From: Scheffersomyces stipitis CBS 6054 | Taxonomy: Eukaryota; Ascomycota; Pichiomycetes; Serinales; Debaryomycetaceae | NCBI RefSeq assembly: GCF_000209165.1 | Contig: NC_009048.1 | Span: 62,001-126,000 of the forward strand | Direction of reading: 5' to 3' | DNA: 64,000 bases | Part shown: positions 1-9,650 of the stretch, piece after piece | How the letters are laid out: each line of letters begins with the position of its first letter | How positions within the stretch are numbered: position 1 is the first letter of the stretch | Translations under genes and position numbers: made by a program | Notes under the pieces: model-generated | What the model was told of the DNA's origin: nothing | Seen by the model: only the letters and a program-made list of their open reading frames with translations | Database searches by the model: none

Positions 1-1775
1 GTTATTTCACGAACGAATCTGTCGTTGCAGTCTACAACTCTCTTGATAGTAATAGAAGCTGGGTCTATGTTCAAATGGGCAAACTTCTCGATTTCAGAAT
101 CAGTCAATTCATCAGGGTTCGTCTTTGTGATTCCAAGGCTCTGTAAGCGCTTCAACATAGAAGGAGTGAACTTTCTTTCTCCCTTCTTGGCTGGCACCAA
201 TCTCTTGTAGAAACCCTTGATGGTCTTTGATGTGGCTTCGTGGAACATTCTGGTATCTACAGCAGCACAAAGCAAGTTCTGAGCAGCAGAGATAGCGTGG
301 ATATCACCAGTTAAGTGCATGTTGAACTCGTCCATAGGAATAACCTGAGAGTAACCACCACCAGCAGCACCACCTTTCACACCAAAGGTTGGACCCATGG
401 ATGGCTGTCTCACATTGGCAATCGAGTTGTATCCCAAATGAGCACCCAAGGCTTGAGTCAACCCCATGGTAGTAGTGGACTTACCCTCACCTAATGGAGT
501 AGGAGTAATCCCAGCAACCAAGACGTAGTGGCCCTTTTCATTGGTGGAGCCTTCGACTTGTTCATCTAATCTTTCTACAACCGATCTGGGATCCACTTTG
601 GCTTTGAAGTGGCCATAGGGTTCGAGTTCCTTTTCAAGAATACCCAATTCTTGAGCAATTTTGGTAATCTTCTTAGGCTTCTGGGCACGCGAAATGGCAA
701 TATCAGAAGGCACGGGAGTCTTCAACTGCAATGGCAAAGGTTGAAAGGCGTGTTCGTGTGCCTTCTTTGCCTGCAAAACTGCTGCATCAAATACGTTGGA
801 ACACAACATGGCTACAGTCATGGGGCCAACTCCACCGGGGACAGGGGTAATGAAGCCAGCCTTTTTAGCAACTGACTGGTAGTCGACATCTCCTACGAGC
901 TTCTGGCCGTTCTTTGCTGTAGAATCTTCCTTATAATTGATACCAACGTCAATGACAATGGCATCAGATTTGATCCATTCGGCTTTGACATATTCAGGAA
1001 TGCCGACAGCAGCCACAACAATATCTGCTCTAGACACTACTTCAGGCAAGTCCTTGGTGTAACGATGACAAGTGGTGACGGTACAGTCTTCGTTCTTCAA
1101 CAAGGCAGCAACAGGTGTACCTACGATATCAGAACGCCCGATAACAACAGCATTCTTACCACGTAAAGTGACACCAGTAGTCTTTATGAGCTCTATAATT
1201 CCACTAGGTGTACAAGGGAGGAATAATGGAGAACCACCACGTTTGGAGAGCTCTCCCACGTTGTAACGATCGAAACCATCCACATCTTTTTCGGTAGCAA
1301 CCGAGTTTGTTACTAACGTCTCGTCGATGTGCTTTGGCAATGGCAACTGGATCAACAAACCGTTTACCTTGGGGTTCTTGTTCAAACGGTCAATTTCTTC
1401 CAACAAGTCTTCTTGGGAAATGTCTTCATCAAGTTTGACAAGTGTTGACTGAATATTGGACAGCTGAGCAGCCTTCAACTTGGAACGGACATAAGCAGAC
1501 GAGTCTGGTCTGGAACCAACTTGGATAATGGTCAAGTTTGGACGGAACTTAAGTGCCGTGAAGTCGATGGTGTCGATATTGGCAAACTCGTCGTAGTGGG
1601 CCTGGTTGTAGTGGATAACCTTTTCAGCGATATTATTTCTGATGGTTTTAGCCAACTTCGTTCCTGAAAGTACGACAGCATCAAGATTGCGGGAAGAAAG
1701 TGAAAAAGTCCTTGCAGAGAGTCTTGACACTCTGACAGGTTTTATGAGTTGCTTGGAAATGTGTTTCGACAACAT
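1..1775 (-). CDS. MIS1: C1-tetrahydrofolate synthase, mitochondrial (partial, 3' end beyond window)
   Basis: Trifunctional enzyme of one-carbon metabolism: methylene-THF dehydrogenase, methenyl-THF cyclohydrolase and formyl-THF synthetase. About 591 codons are visible from the ATG at 1775-1773; the frame is still open at base 1. The first ~30 residues are rich in Ser/Arg/Lys with no acidic residue (MLSKHISKQLIKPVRVSRLS...), a typical mitochondrial presequence, which favours MIS1 over cytosolic ADE3. The dehydrogenase/cyclohydrolase part shows VGSRPDSSAYVRSK, KDVDGFD, PCTPSG, GRSDIVGTP and PVPGGVGPMT. The synthetase part begins near residue 345 and shows the nucleotide loop TPTPLGEGKST near residue 420 and QPSMGPTFGVKGGAAGGG. 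The upstream region holds six TGACTC boxes (see 2323-2653). The missing C-terminal ~380 residues lie to the left of the window. Confidence 0.95.
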   Translation of the reverse strand, partial: MLSKHISKQLIKPVRVSRLSARTFSLSSRNLDAVVLSGTKLAKTIRNNIAEKVIHYNQAHYDEFANIDTIDFTALKFRPNLTIIQVGSRPDSSAYVRSKLKAAQLSNIQSTLVKLDEDISQEDLLEEIDRLNKNPKVNGLLIQLPLPKHIDETLVTNSVATEKDVDGFDRYNVGELSKRGGSPLFLPCTPSGIIELIKTTGVTLRGKNAVVIGRSDIVGTPVAALLKNEDCTVTTCHRYTKDLPEVVSRADIVVAAVGIPEYVKAEWIKSDAIVIDVGINYKEDSTAKNGQKLVGDVDYQSVAKKAGFITPVPGGVGPMTVAMLCSNVFDAAVLQAKKAHEHAFQPLPLQLKTPVPSDIAISRAQKPKKITKIAQELGILEKELEPYGHFKAKVDPRSVVERLDEQVEGSTNEKGHYVLVAGITPTPLGEGKSTTTMGLTQALGAHLGYNSIANVRQPSMGPTFGVKGGAAGGGYSQVIPMDEFNMHLTGDIHAISAAQNLLCAAVDTRMFHEATSKTIKGFYKRLVPAKKGERKFTPSMLKRLQSLGITKTNPDELTDSEIEKFAHLNIDPASITIKRVVDCNDRFVREI

Positions 1776-2008
1776 TTTCCAGATGTGTATAAGTCTATGA
1801 AGTTGCTATATGGTCAAGTTGCTAGATGCAAAATCTGAAAAATCGAGTCTATAAGGGTCCAAAGGGAACGAATGTTAGCAATAGCGGATACGGCGCTGGA
1901 GTTGAAGCTAACGTAGTTCAGATTAGAAGTCTCAGCAAGAACGGAAATACAAAGTTGTTTTGGCGATTCCAAACATCCAAAAAAATTCCTTCTCTTGGAA
2001 CTCCTCTT

Positions 2009-2016
2009 CTTATATA
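2009..2016 (-). promoter_or_regulatory. Candidate TATA element of MIS1
   Basis: TATATAAG on the minus strand, about 235 bases upstream of the MIS1 ATG, in an otherwise mixed-composition stretch. Placement is plausible for yeast, where TATA-to-ATG distance varies widely. No transcription start data are available. Confidence 0.4.
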
Positions 2017-2322
2017 GGTTAGCCCCAAAAGAAATACTATGATTCACAGCACAGCGATAATAAAAAATTGGGCTATATGCAGTTCCATACCAAAGTCCAT
2101 CGTCCACCCAGTGAAAATTTTGAAAATTTTGGTGATGAGTCATTTGGCTCGGAGGGCGGTTTCCCATTGGCTGGCTGGAGAGAATGGCCCCACCAGAGCA
2201 TAGTCACCGGTGCCTATTTCTGGAAAAGATACACCATTCAGGAAGTCGATATCAGACTCTGTTCCCGAAATCTGAGTTTTTTTGACGTCTCAAACCGTCG
2301 ATAACTATCGACTAGATAAGTG

Positions 2323-2653
2323 TGACTCGGACATGTGACTCCGGCACAAGTCCTTGGGCCAGAGTCAGTGGGGGGAGATGAGATCAGGCATATAATACTG
2401 GAATCTCTCTCCGTTATAATCACAGTCTGGGCAATACGAATGGAGTCAGAAAGGGCAGGCCATGCGAGAGTTGCAATTTTTAGTACATTGTAGCAGAGGT
2501 AGGAATTGTTAATATCGACCCAGCCACCGTTCCTTTTACTACTGTCGTTCCTGTTTCATTTGTGGATTCTGATACCCTCTTACTATTTTGTTGACTCGGA
2601 AGATAACGCATCGCGCGAAGTCATACGCACAAAGATCCACCTGCTTGTGACTC
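2323..2653. promoter_or_regulatory. Cluster of six TGACTC boxes (Bas1/Gcn4-type)
   Basis: TGACTC occurs at 2323-2328, 2336-2341, 2592-2597 and 2648-2653 on the plus strand, and as GAGTCA at 2362-2367 and 2443-2448. Chance expectation for both strands of 331 bases is about 0.16. In S. cerevisiae TGACTC is the core bound by Bas1 and Gcn4, which control purine and one-carbon genes including ADE3 and MTD1. Position upstream of MIS1 fits that role, but which factor uses these sites here is inference. Confidence 0.55.
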
Positions 2654-2841
2654 CGCGAATGTGTTGCAGAAGATAACAATCAGCTGCAAAATATCGGCTG
2701 TATGCATGGAACTTTGCAGCACGAAAATAGATTATACTTGGCCCTTCTTCCGAGACTTTTCTGTCTTGTTTACTTTGGTACAATCCCAACAACCGTCTAT
2801 CCTAGTTGCGTCGTCTTGTCACCAAGACCGTTTGTAAAAGT

Positions 2842-2961
2842 ATGTACAGGAAATCAAAGTCAAAAGTATCCACTTCCTCTAGCCCGCAACCAAGCTCAAC
2901 TCATTTTGGTGAAGACTTATGTCGCAGATTAGAAGAGGAATTGGAAAAATATGTCAATTGA
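2842..2961 (+). CDS. Possible small protein, 39 aa, unknown
   Basis: ATG at 2842, TGA at 2959-2961. The N-terminal half is basic and Ser-rich (MYRKSKSKVSTSSS) and the C-terminal half is a charged amphipathic helix (GEDLCRRLEEELEKYVN). This composition looks more coding-like than the neighbouring chance ORFs. It lies divergent from MIS1 and convergent with BNI1, with the TGACTC cluster 190-520 bases upstream. The frame is open back to 2806, where an in-frame TAG follows immediately upstream, so a longer first exon is possible but no TACTAAC branch point is seen. I do not recognise the protein, and it may be chance. Confidence 0.3.
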   Translation: MYRKSKSKVSTSSSPQPSSTHFGEDLCRRLEEELEKYVN

Positions 2962-3175
2962 ACGTCGCCATACGTTCCAAATATATTCTGTATTTCTTGA
3001 AATACCCCATAATTTACTTAAACTTTGATTAAGCCTTCTAATTCAATTTGCTCTGACATAGGCTACTTACGTAAAGACCAATGATTATTCAATAAATATT
3101 TTATTCTCTTACACTAGGGCCAAACACCCATATGAGTATTAAGTATTAATATATCTGATATCTATAGCTGATATA

Positions 3176-6100
3176 TCATTCTTCTGTTTCTGCAGTGACA
3201 TACGCAGACTCGGGATCGGAGTCTTCAACGGCTCCACCCGTATCTGCATCAACATTTTCAAACCCTTCTGCACTCGTAGGACTTACGTCTCTTTCACTTC
3301 TCAATTGTTTTAACATCGCCTGCGCACGAAGCATCACTTGGTCGGTTCTATTAGAAGCATTTGCACCATCATTTTGTCTTCTACGTTCTGTCATTCTTCT
3401 CTTTAAGCTATTGACACTTTCATATTCAACTGAGGCACTTAAATGAGCAGCCAGTTCAACATCTCCACTAGCTGATTCCAGATCCAAGAGATCATCCATC
3501 GACATCGCTGAATAGAAAGAAAGAGCCTTGCTACGGCGGTTTCTATTTCTTCGTTCCCTGGCACTACTTGTTGATGAAACCAGCGCACTGGTCTTCAACT
3601 TCTCCAATAAACTGTCAATGACTGCAGCTCCACTTTCTCCACTGGTAGAAGTATTGATACTTGTCTGGTCACCTTTATGTTTCTTTGGTTCAGATTCCTT
3701 GATTTCAGGATCGTCCACTTCATCTTCTTCATCATCAATGTCGTCATCATCATCGTCGTCGTCACTTGAAAGCTCGGTATCACCCTTGATTTCTTCCTTT
3801 TTCTTATTCTTCTTCAATGATTCCTCGATGTTCCTCTTTCTAGTTTCATACAACCGTTGGTCTTCTTCTTTCTGAACATTCTCTACGTGGGCTCTCTTAA
3901 ACTCATTAACGAAGGTTACAAATTTGTTGAAGAACCCACTTCTACTGAAGGAATCCTTTGGATTCTCTCCGAAGTATTCCATCAAAGAGTCAAACTCTTC
4001 CAATGTCCTGTGCAAGTGATTTTGTAAAAGCGTACTCTTCAATTTTGCCTTTTCCATCGGTTCTTTCACTTTAGATAAAACCTTATCTTGAGGATGAAGT
4101 TTGCTTTCGTCGCTTAGATTTCCTTTAGATAACGAACTTTGAGCGTTACCGATTTGCTTCTCAAATTCGATACAGTCCGCCTCGACTTGTTCAATGGATA
4201 TGTTTTGTATGACAATTAAGCAACTCAATTCATCAACAAAGGATCCATACTCCGGAAATGAATTTCTGACGATCTTTTCAATGTAATGCAAAAAGGTCAT
4301 CGAGTTCTTGTCATCTTTCATAAACTTTAACCTTTGCAAAGTATCCAACTTGAAACCCATTGCCTGCTTCGAACTATCATTCATGAAATTACCAACTGAT
4401 CTGATAATTCCAAGGACATGCTTCAAACTCTCTGAATTTCTAAGATGCCTATTTGCTTCGTCAAGAAGCAGCAACTTCCTGACAAGATCCTGATACTCCT
4501 TGTGATACGTTTGAGTCAACAAAAGAGCCCGTGACCTTGATTTCCAGTAGTGTCTCAAGTTGAAACATAACTCAAGAAAGATTCTATCAGGCCTCTCAAG
4601 TTCGTCTGGATCTTTTTTGGGTTTCATGACGGGATCTGAAAGGTTTAGTGAGTACGGCGTGAAGTTTCTGGTCATCGAGTCAGTGATTTCAATGAGAGCG
4701 TCGCTGTTGAAGAACTCCAATACACTAATGTTTTCAAGCACATCATCATCACATCGTAATACCTTGAGAATAAAACGATCTACAGAAATACTGGCAAACA
4801 TATGAAGATTGATCCCAAATTGCTGTGCCAAGTCTCTACTTAAGAATGATACCTTCTTCGGCTTCAGTGGTTCATTACTATTGTTAACATTCTTTTTGAA
4901 CTTCATAGTCGACTCTTTGGCAGCAAATACCTTCTCTACTTCTCCTAACACACCTTTTTCAAGCAACTTATCAGAAAGTTGGTTGTGCTCGATATCAGTC
5001 CAGAAAGTAGAACCTATATTCTCGATTTTGTCCCAATGCATCTGTTTCAATTTGGCCTTGGGTTTGATTAAAGGAATCTCGATTTCTGTTTGTATCCCTC
5101 TTGGCGAAGCAGGAGTAGCAGGAGTTGCAGACCCAGACAGAATTATGATAGTTACGTCACGTTCAGCGGGAGTACTTAATCCTGATTCAGCTAAAGGAAG
5201 AAGAGCTCCTGGAGGTGGTGGAGGTGGAGGAGGTGGAGCTCCAGAAGAGTTCATAAATCCTGGCAAAGGCGGTGGTGGAGGTGGAGGACCTCCAGAAGAG
5301 TTCATGAATCCTGGTAAAGGCGGTGGCGGAGGAGGAGGTGGTGGTGGTGGCGGACCTCCGATATCTGTTTTAACTGTCCTCATAAACTCTGGCAAAGGAG
5401 GTGCTGGTGGAGGTGCTGCTATATTTACAGTCTCGGAATTATTGACCATAAAGCCAGGCAATGGTGGTGGAGGAGGGGGAGGTGGGCCACCTGTGGCCAC
5501 AATATTCATGAAACCTGGTAACGGTGGAGGAGGTGGTGGAGGAGGTGGTGGAGGAGTGATGGCTGATGGGTCTATCTCATCATTCAGAGCAAGTGTAGCT
5601 CCAGATGAAGAATTCCCAAAAAACAATAAGGGAGGTGTTGGTGGTCTGAGAATCGGGGAATCGTGTTCATCTCGCAAGTCAGCATAAGTTCCCACGATTT
5701 GAGGTGTCTTTAGTATAGAAGCACTTGGTCCCAAATGATGACTATTACCTAATTGCCGATCATGAGAACTTGATTGGTGTCCATCGGAGTCAAACTGTTG
5801 TTCATATGCACCTACTTGATGTCCACTAGAAGCAATATGGCCACTATAACCTTGATTTCCACTAGATTTACTAATAGTATGAATCGAAGAGTTCAATGAG
5901 CCAACTGTATCACTTTTGTCTGAGCTAAAACGTGCAGACAATGCTGATTGCAATTCTTGCATCATGTCCTCACTTTGTCCATTGGGTTTGTCGTTTGATA
6001 CTCTGAAGTGTGTTTTCTTTGTAGTGCCTGAGCCATAAAGTCTACGTTTTTCTTCCTCTAATACGTTTATCTTTCTTTGCAAGATCCCTATTTGGCTCTC

Positions 6101-9010
6101 CTGGGAGGCAATCACATGTTGGAAAGTAGTTTTCTCCTTTCTTAGCATCTGTACAGTTTTATCCCATCCAAAACCAGATTCCTTCTCAAGTTCTGCCTTT
6201 TCTTCTTCCAACTTCTTGACCGCAAATGACAAGTCTTTGGACTCGGCAATCGCCGTCTTAGCTATTTCATCACTGGTTAACCTGTCCATAAGTCTCAGAA
6301 TGGAAACACTTAATACGGAACTAGAATCGGACCCAATTGTAGAAGATTCAGCTACAACATGTTGCACTACCGCTCTTATAAGAACTAATAACTTCGAGAC
6401 GTCGGAAGCAGATCTACCAGTTTCGTTGAGGAGAAGAATGTTGCTGATGATTCCGGCGAGAGAATATTCGTTGGAATTTTCGTCAAGATCTCCGCTGCTG
6501 GTGGTAGTTGCGTATTGAGTTTTGAGTTCATCGAGTAATTCTGTAAGGTTCATTTGGCTGTACTCGGTTCTCGGAGGAATTCTGCGGTCTTCTAACTCCA
6601 TGAACTTGTTGTAATCTTCTTCAGCAAATACTTCGTATTTTTCTATTTCTTCGTTGATTCTTTCATCCTGAATCAAACGGATCTTGTCAAACACTTTTAG
6701 CAAACGTGAATCGTTGAATTCCCTTCGAAGAGAGATTCTTTTCGACAAATTATGTGTTCCCTCAATGAATGCATTGACCAACAACAACGTTGTCAAGCAA
6801 TAATCCTTCAAATTGGTATCTCCAACTGATCTATCAGGAGCAAAATACTTGTCAAGAAAAGACTCTAACGAATTCAACCACGGCTGGAATCTAGCATAGT
6901 CACCTAGTAGATCTTGTAGATTAACCAAATTATCCAAGATCGCCGGGAGAAAGATGTTATCCTTATATATGGATAAGAAAATCAACACTTCTGTCACGAG
7001 GATTCTGGTAACCAATCTTGGAGAAACCAAGGAGTAGATCAACGCCTTGATAAGGTGAAGTTTGGTTTTAGTATAACTAGACGTCACAGATATATTGTCG
7101 ATCAGAACATCTTCCTCTTCGTCTCTTTCAGCATTCAATATATGTTTCATACACTTCACAATTATACATTCTTTGTCCAATTCATCGTCGTTTTTAATGC
7201 TCTTTTTGTTTATTCTGGACAAAATCACTGCTAAAGCAGTTTCACCCTGGGCATCATGAAACAGTTGGACCCATGTGCCACTGTATTTTGGCTTGTACTG
7301 GTTGTCCAGAAGTCTCTTTTCTAACTTTTTATACTCTCTAGTCGTGAGTTTATTAGACATAATTCTGGAAACAAACCATTCAGGTGATCCATCTTTAATT
7401 TTACGTTTCTTTCCACTTCCACTATTGAGAAAGAGTGAGCTGTCTTCTCCCGAATGACTCGAATCAAAGGACTTCTTGTTCTTACTTGACTCGTCAGAAC
7501 TTTTCTTAGACCCTACACTGATTTTGGAAATCACCCTCATAGCAGGGTGTTGTCGTGATTTCGTTTTCTCTAATTCGGTATTATCACTGAAGATACTTTC
7601 TGCCTCACGAGCAGACAAATTATCTGTGCTTGGAGCATCTTGCTTGTTAGACAATGGAATATTCGGAATTGATAGAGTCACTTGCCGTGTCAATGACCTG
7701 AGGTCAAACCCTGTGTTCGTCTCAGCTTCGCGAAGTAGCAATTCCCATTTTCTCTTTGTTGGCTGTTCTCGTAAGGATTTTACAGCCTTATCTGTAAATA
7801 CTCGTGTCGAGAGCAATGTCTCAAAAAGCTGGTCGACTACATCAGCTCTCGGTATCTGGTGCATATGAGAGGCTACGGCTGTGAAAGATTGTATAGTATG
7901 GCTAGGCGTTGTCGACGTAGGTGTTTTTACTTGATGGAGCAGATGTGACTTTGATGAAGAAGCAGAAATGTCGCCAGAGGTCGCAAAACGAGTCATCTTT
8001 GATCGCGTGGGAGAATACGAAGGCGAATGCAGACACAGATCTGGTAATGAAGTTGTAGAGACGTTCAAAGGTGTAACGCCGTTATTATCACTGCCATTAT
8101 TATTACTATTGTTGATATTATTAGTATTGCTGGTAATGTTGGAGTCGTTATTAGTTATTAGGTTATCGTTGATTTGATGGTGGATAAGATATGGTTTGAA
8201 AGAAGGAGGTGGCATGAGATCTTCGGTGGAGAGACCATAGCCTACGAGGTTGAGTCCTATAGATGACAACTGTTGATCCTGACGAGGTTGTGGCTGCTGT
8301 GTGTAAGGCTGCGTTTGTTGAGAATGTTGCTGTTTGGGCTCACTGGTGCTGGGACGTCTTGATTTGGGATCCAACGAAGAGAAGCTATCTCTGCTTAGGC
8401 CATAATAGAGACCGCCAGCAGGCGCTATTTCGGCATATTTGTTCCTGGAATCACTAGACATTGAAGAGTGTCGTGGCGGTGATCTCGTGCTAGAGTTTGA
8501 AGAAATGCGAGACCCTACAGCAGTGGAACCGGAAGCGGTACGATCTGGAAGATGTTTCACTACTATAGGTTCTCTAGCAATAGACACTGCATCATAGCCT
8601 ATAGCATGGAAGGATTCACCTCTCTTATGTCCGTCTGGTGTTTGACTAGGTATAGAATGAGTAATATGAGCATTTTGAGCATTATGAGCATTGTGGGTAG
8701 TATAGGGTTGACTACTTGTAGGTGTCTGGCTGGAATTGTTAGAATGTTGGCTGTCAGGATAATATGGCTGCTGTGATTGTTGTGACGTATGCAGATGTTG
8801 AGATTGCTCAGTCTGTACAGACAGTTGAGCCTGCTCATTGCCAATAGCCGCCGTGAAGTTGAGAATAGAAGCCAGCTTCGTTAGTTTCTTGAGGCCCATA
8901 GAAAAGGACATCTTCTTTTTCAGGTCCTCATTTCTAGTTGTTTCTGAGGGAGTATACGGCGTTGTCATTTTGTCATGGTGGTGAAGCAGATTCAGCGGTA
9001 AGATTGGCAA
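3176..9010 (-). CDS. BNI1: Formin, actin nucleator (Bni1-type)
   Basis: 1944 aa; S. cerevisiae Bni1 is of similar size. Nucleates unbranched actin cables for polarised growth and cytokinesis downstream of Rho GTPases at the bud tip and neck. Order of parts: Gln/Asn/Ser-rich N-terminus with an Asn run near residue 300; GTPase-binding and FH3 region about 380-790; coiled coil about 920-1000; FH1 about 1150-1275 with five or six polyproline tracts, most followed by LPGFM; FH2 about 1310-1710 starting near LKQMHWDKI; acidic run about 1745-1770; DAD autoinhibitory motif AAVIDSLLEKLK near 1793 followed by a basic stretch (RERRNRNRRSK). The first ATG (9010) is used here; a second at MTTPYTPSE, 14 residues in, is equally possible. 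A second formin (Bnr1-like) is an alternative, but size and order fit Bni1. Confidence 0.95.
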   Translation of the reverse strand: MPILPLNLLHHHDKMTTPYTPSETTRNEDLKKKMSFSMGLKKLTKLASILNFTAAIGNEQAQLSVQTEQSQHLHTSQQSQQPYYPDSQHSNNSSQTPTSSQPYTTHNAHNAQNAHITHSIPSQTPDGHKRGESFHAIGYDAVSIAREPIVVKHLPDRTASGSTAVGSRISSNSSTRSPPRHSSMSSDSRNKYAEIAPAGGLYYGLSRDSFSSLDPKSRRPSTSEPKQQHSQQTQPYTQQPQPRQDQQLSSIGLNLVGYGLSTEDLMPPPSFKPYLIHHQINDNLITNNDSNITSNTNNINNSNNNGSDNNGVTPLNVSTTSLPDLCLHSPSYSPTRSKMTRFATSGDISASSSKSHLLHQVKTPTSTTPSHTIQSFTAVASHMHQIPRADVVDQLFETLLSTRVFTDKAVKSLREQPTKRKWELLLREAETNTGFDLRSLTRQVTLSIPNIPLSNKQDAPSTDNLSAREAESIFSDNTELEKTKSRQHPAMRVISKISVGSKKSSDESSKNKKSFDSSHSGEDSSLFLNSGSGKKRKIKDGSPEWFVSRIMSNKLTTREYKKLEKRLLDNQYKPKYSGTWVQLFHDAQGETALAVILSRINKKSIKNDDELDKECIIVKCMKHILNAERDEEEDVLIDNISVTSSYTKTKLHLIKALIYSLVSPRLVTRILVTEVLIFLSIYKDNIFLPAILDNLVNLQDLLGDYARFQPWLNSLESFLDKYFAPDRSVGDTNLKDYCLTTLLLVNAFIEGTHNLSKRISLRREFNDSRLLKVFDKIRLIQDERINEEIEKYEVFAEEDYNKFMELEDRRIPPRTEYSQMNLTELLDELKTQYATTTSSGDLDENSNEYSLAGIISNILLLNETGRSASDVSKLLVLIRAVVQHVVAESSTIGSDSSSVLSVSILRLMDRLTSDEIAKTAIAESKDLSFAVKKLEEEKAELEKESGFGWDKTVQMLRKEKTTFQHVIASQESQIGILQRKINVLEEEKRRLYGSGTTKKTHFRVSNDKPNGQSEDMMQELQSALSARFSSDKSDTVGSLNSSIHTISKSSGNQGYSGHIASSGHQVGAYEQQFDSDGHQSSSHDRQLGNSHHLGPSASILKTPQIVGTYADLRDEHDSPILRPPTPPLLFFGNSSSGATLALNDEIDPSAITPPPPPPPPPPPLPGFMNIVATGGPPPPPPPPLPGFMVNNSETVNIAAPPPAPPLPEFMRTVKTDIGGPPPPPPPPPPPPLPGFMNSSGGPPPPPPPLPGFMNSSGAPPPPPPPPPGALLPLAESGLSTPAERDVTIIILSGSATPATPASPRGIQTEIEIPLIKPKAKLKQMHWDKIENIGSTFWTDIEHNQLSDKLLEKGVLGEVEKVFAAKESTMKFKKNVNNSNEPLKPKKVSFLSRDLAQQFGINLHMFASISVDRFILKVLRCDDDVLENISVLEFFNSDALIEITDSMTRNFTPYSLNLSDPVMKPKKDPDELERPDRIFLELCFNLRHYWKSRSRALLLTQTYHKEYQDLVRKLLLLDEANRHLRNSESLKHVLGIIRSVGNFMNDSSKQAMGFKLDTLQRLKFMKDDKNSMTFLHYIEKIVRNSFPEYGSFVDELSCLIVIQNISIEQVEADCIEFEKQIGNAQSSLSKGNLSDESKLHPQDKVLSKVKEPMEKAKLKSTLLQNHLHRTLEEFDSLMEYFGENPKDSFSRSGFFNKFVTFVNEFKRAHVENVQKEEDQRLYETRKRNIEESLKKNKKKEEIKGDTELSSDDDDDDDDIDDEEDEVDDPEIKESEPKKHKGDQTSINTSTSGESGAAVIDSLLEKLKTSALVSSTSSARERRNRNRRSKALSFYSAMSMDDLLDLESASGDVELAAHLSASVEYESVNSLKRRMTERRRQNDGANASNRTDQVMLRAQAMLKQLRSERDVSPTSAEGFENVDADTGGAVEDSDPESAYVTAETEE
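5200..5570 (-). repeat. FH1 polyproline minisatellite inside BNI1
   Basis: On the plus strand this reads as GGTGGAGGT-type runs separated by spacers. At least two neighbouring units of about 55 bases are near identical (around 5240-5340), each encoding a proline run plus LPGFMNSSG. Such arrays change length by slippage; each LPGFM-flanked tract is a likely profilin-actin loading site. Confidence 0.8.
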
Positions 9011-9166
9011 GGATTAGGGTCTGTCTGACAAAGTTTGGAGACCGGAAGTTAAGGTTTGGCAAATTGAAGAAGAAAGAAAGTACAGGGCTACTTACTGTAA
9101 AAATGTTTAAAGTGTGATCCAGATATTGGACTGTGTGTAGGAAATAACAAACAAATACACACAGGT

Positions 9167-9172
9167 CACGTG
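9167..9172. promoter_or_regulatory. CACGTG box (GGTCACGTGA)
   Basis: Palindromic E-box in the extended context GTCACGTGA preferred by Cbf1 in yeasts. It lies 157 bases upstream of the BNI1 ATG. A second copy is at 10166-10171. Binding is inferred from the motif only. Confidence 0.4.
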
Positions 9173-9596
9173 AATATATCGAATAGTATAAGGCTGGAGA
9201 TTGGTTAGGATCCTAGACGTTTTTGTAGGGTCTAGCGTGTTTTCAATATGGACCGTGTATGTGGATCAGGTGTTACTTTGTTTTTGGATGTGGTGAAAAA
9301 ATTCCAGTCCTTCTGTGGGAAGCAGCCTGAAGCTGGTGGAGGAGGAATGTCGTGGAGAACGCGTTGTTGACACTGCGACATGTCTGAGCGACATGGCACG
9401 GCGTACATATGATGGAGGAGAGCGAAGCCAATTATACTAGGTATAGAGAGAGAGAGAAGACAGCAGAGGGTGGTTCAGAGTAATTATTCTTTGAAGCGTG
9501 AAACTGACAGTCTGGGGGCTAATTTTGAACTATTTTGTAAGTGCTAAGAAAGTGAATTGAGCACGTTAGAGAAATTGACGAGGAAGTTTCCTCTTC

Positions 9597-9650
9597 TTTT
9601 TCTCTCTTTTTCTCTCTTTTTCTCTCTTTTTCTCTCTTTCTCTCCTATCT
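9597..9650 (+). repeat. Tandem 10-mer TCTCTCTTTT, about 5 copies
   Basis: Four consecutive 10-base units (TCTCTCTTTT three times, then TCTCTCTTTC) with partial copies on each side. It is a strand-asymmetric pyrimidine tract in the BNI1/PIF1 divergent region. Such tracts are slippage-prone and can exclude nucleosomes. Confidence 0.9.

Larger units (their letters stand above)
1776..3175. other. Intergenic: MIS1 upstream region and BNI1 3' flank
   Basis: 1.4 kb between the MIS1 start and the BNI1 stop. It holds a candidate TATA element for MIS1, a cluster of six TGACTC boxes and a 39-codon ORF on the plus strand, each listed separately. Other short ORFs here look like chance. The last ~250 bases are AT-rich and probably hold 3' end signals of BNI1. 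Confidence 0.7.

Noticed and set aside
3528..3875. 115-codon plus-strand ORF rich in Ser opposite BNI1
   Set aside because: Antisense shadow of the Asp/Glu-rich and Ser-rich segments of BNI1.
4809..5687. 292-codon Gly-rich plus-strand ORF opposite BNI1
   Set aside because: It is the reverse complement of the FH1 polyproline array; GGT/GGA runs lack stops. Position and composition are fully explained by BNI1.
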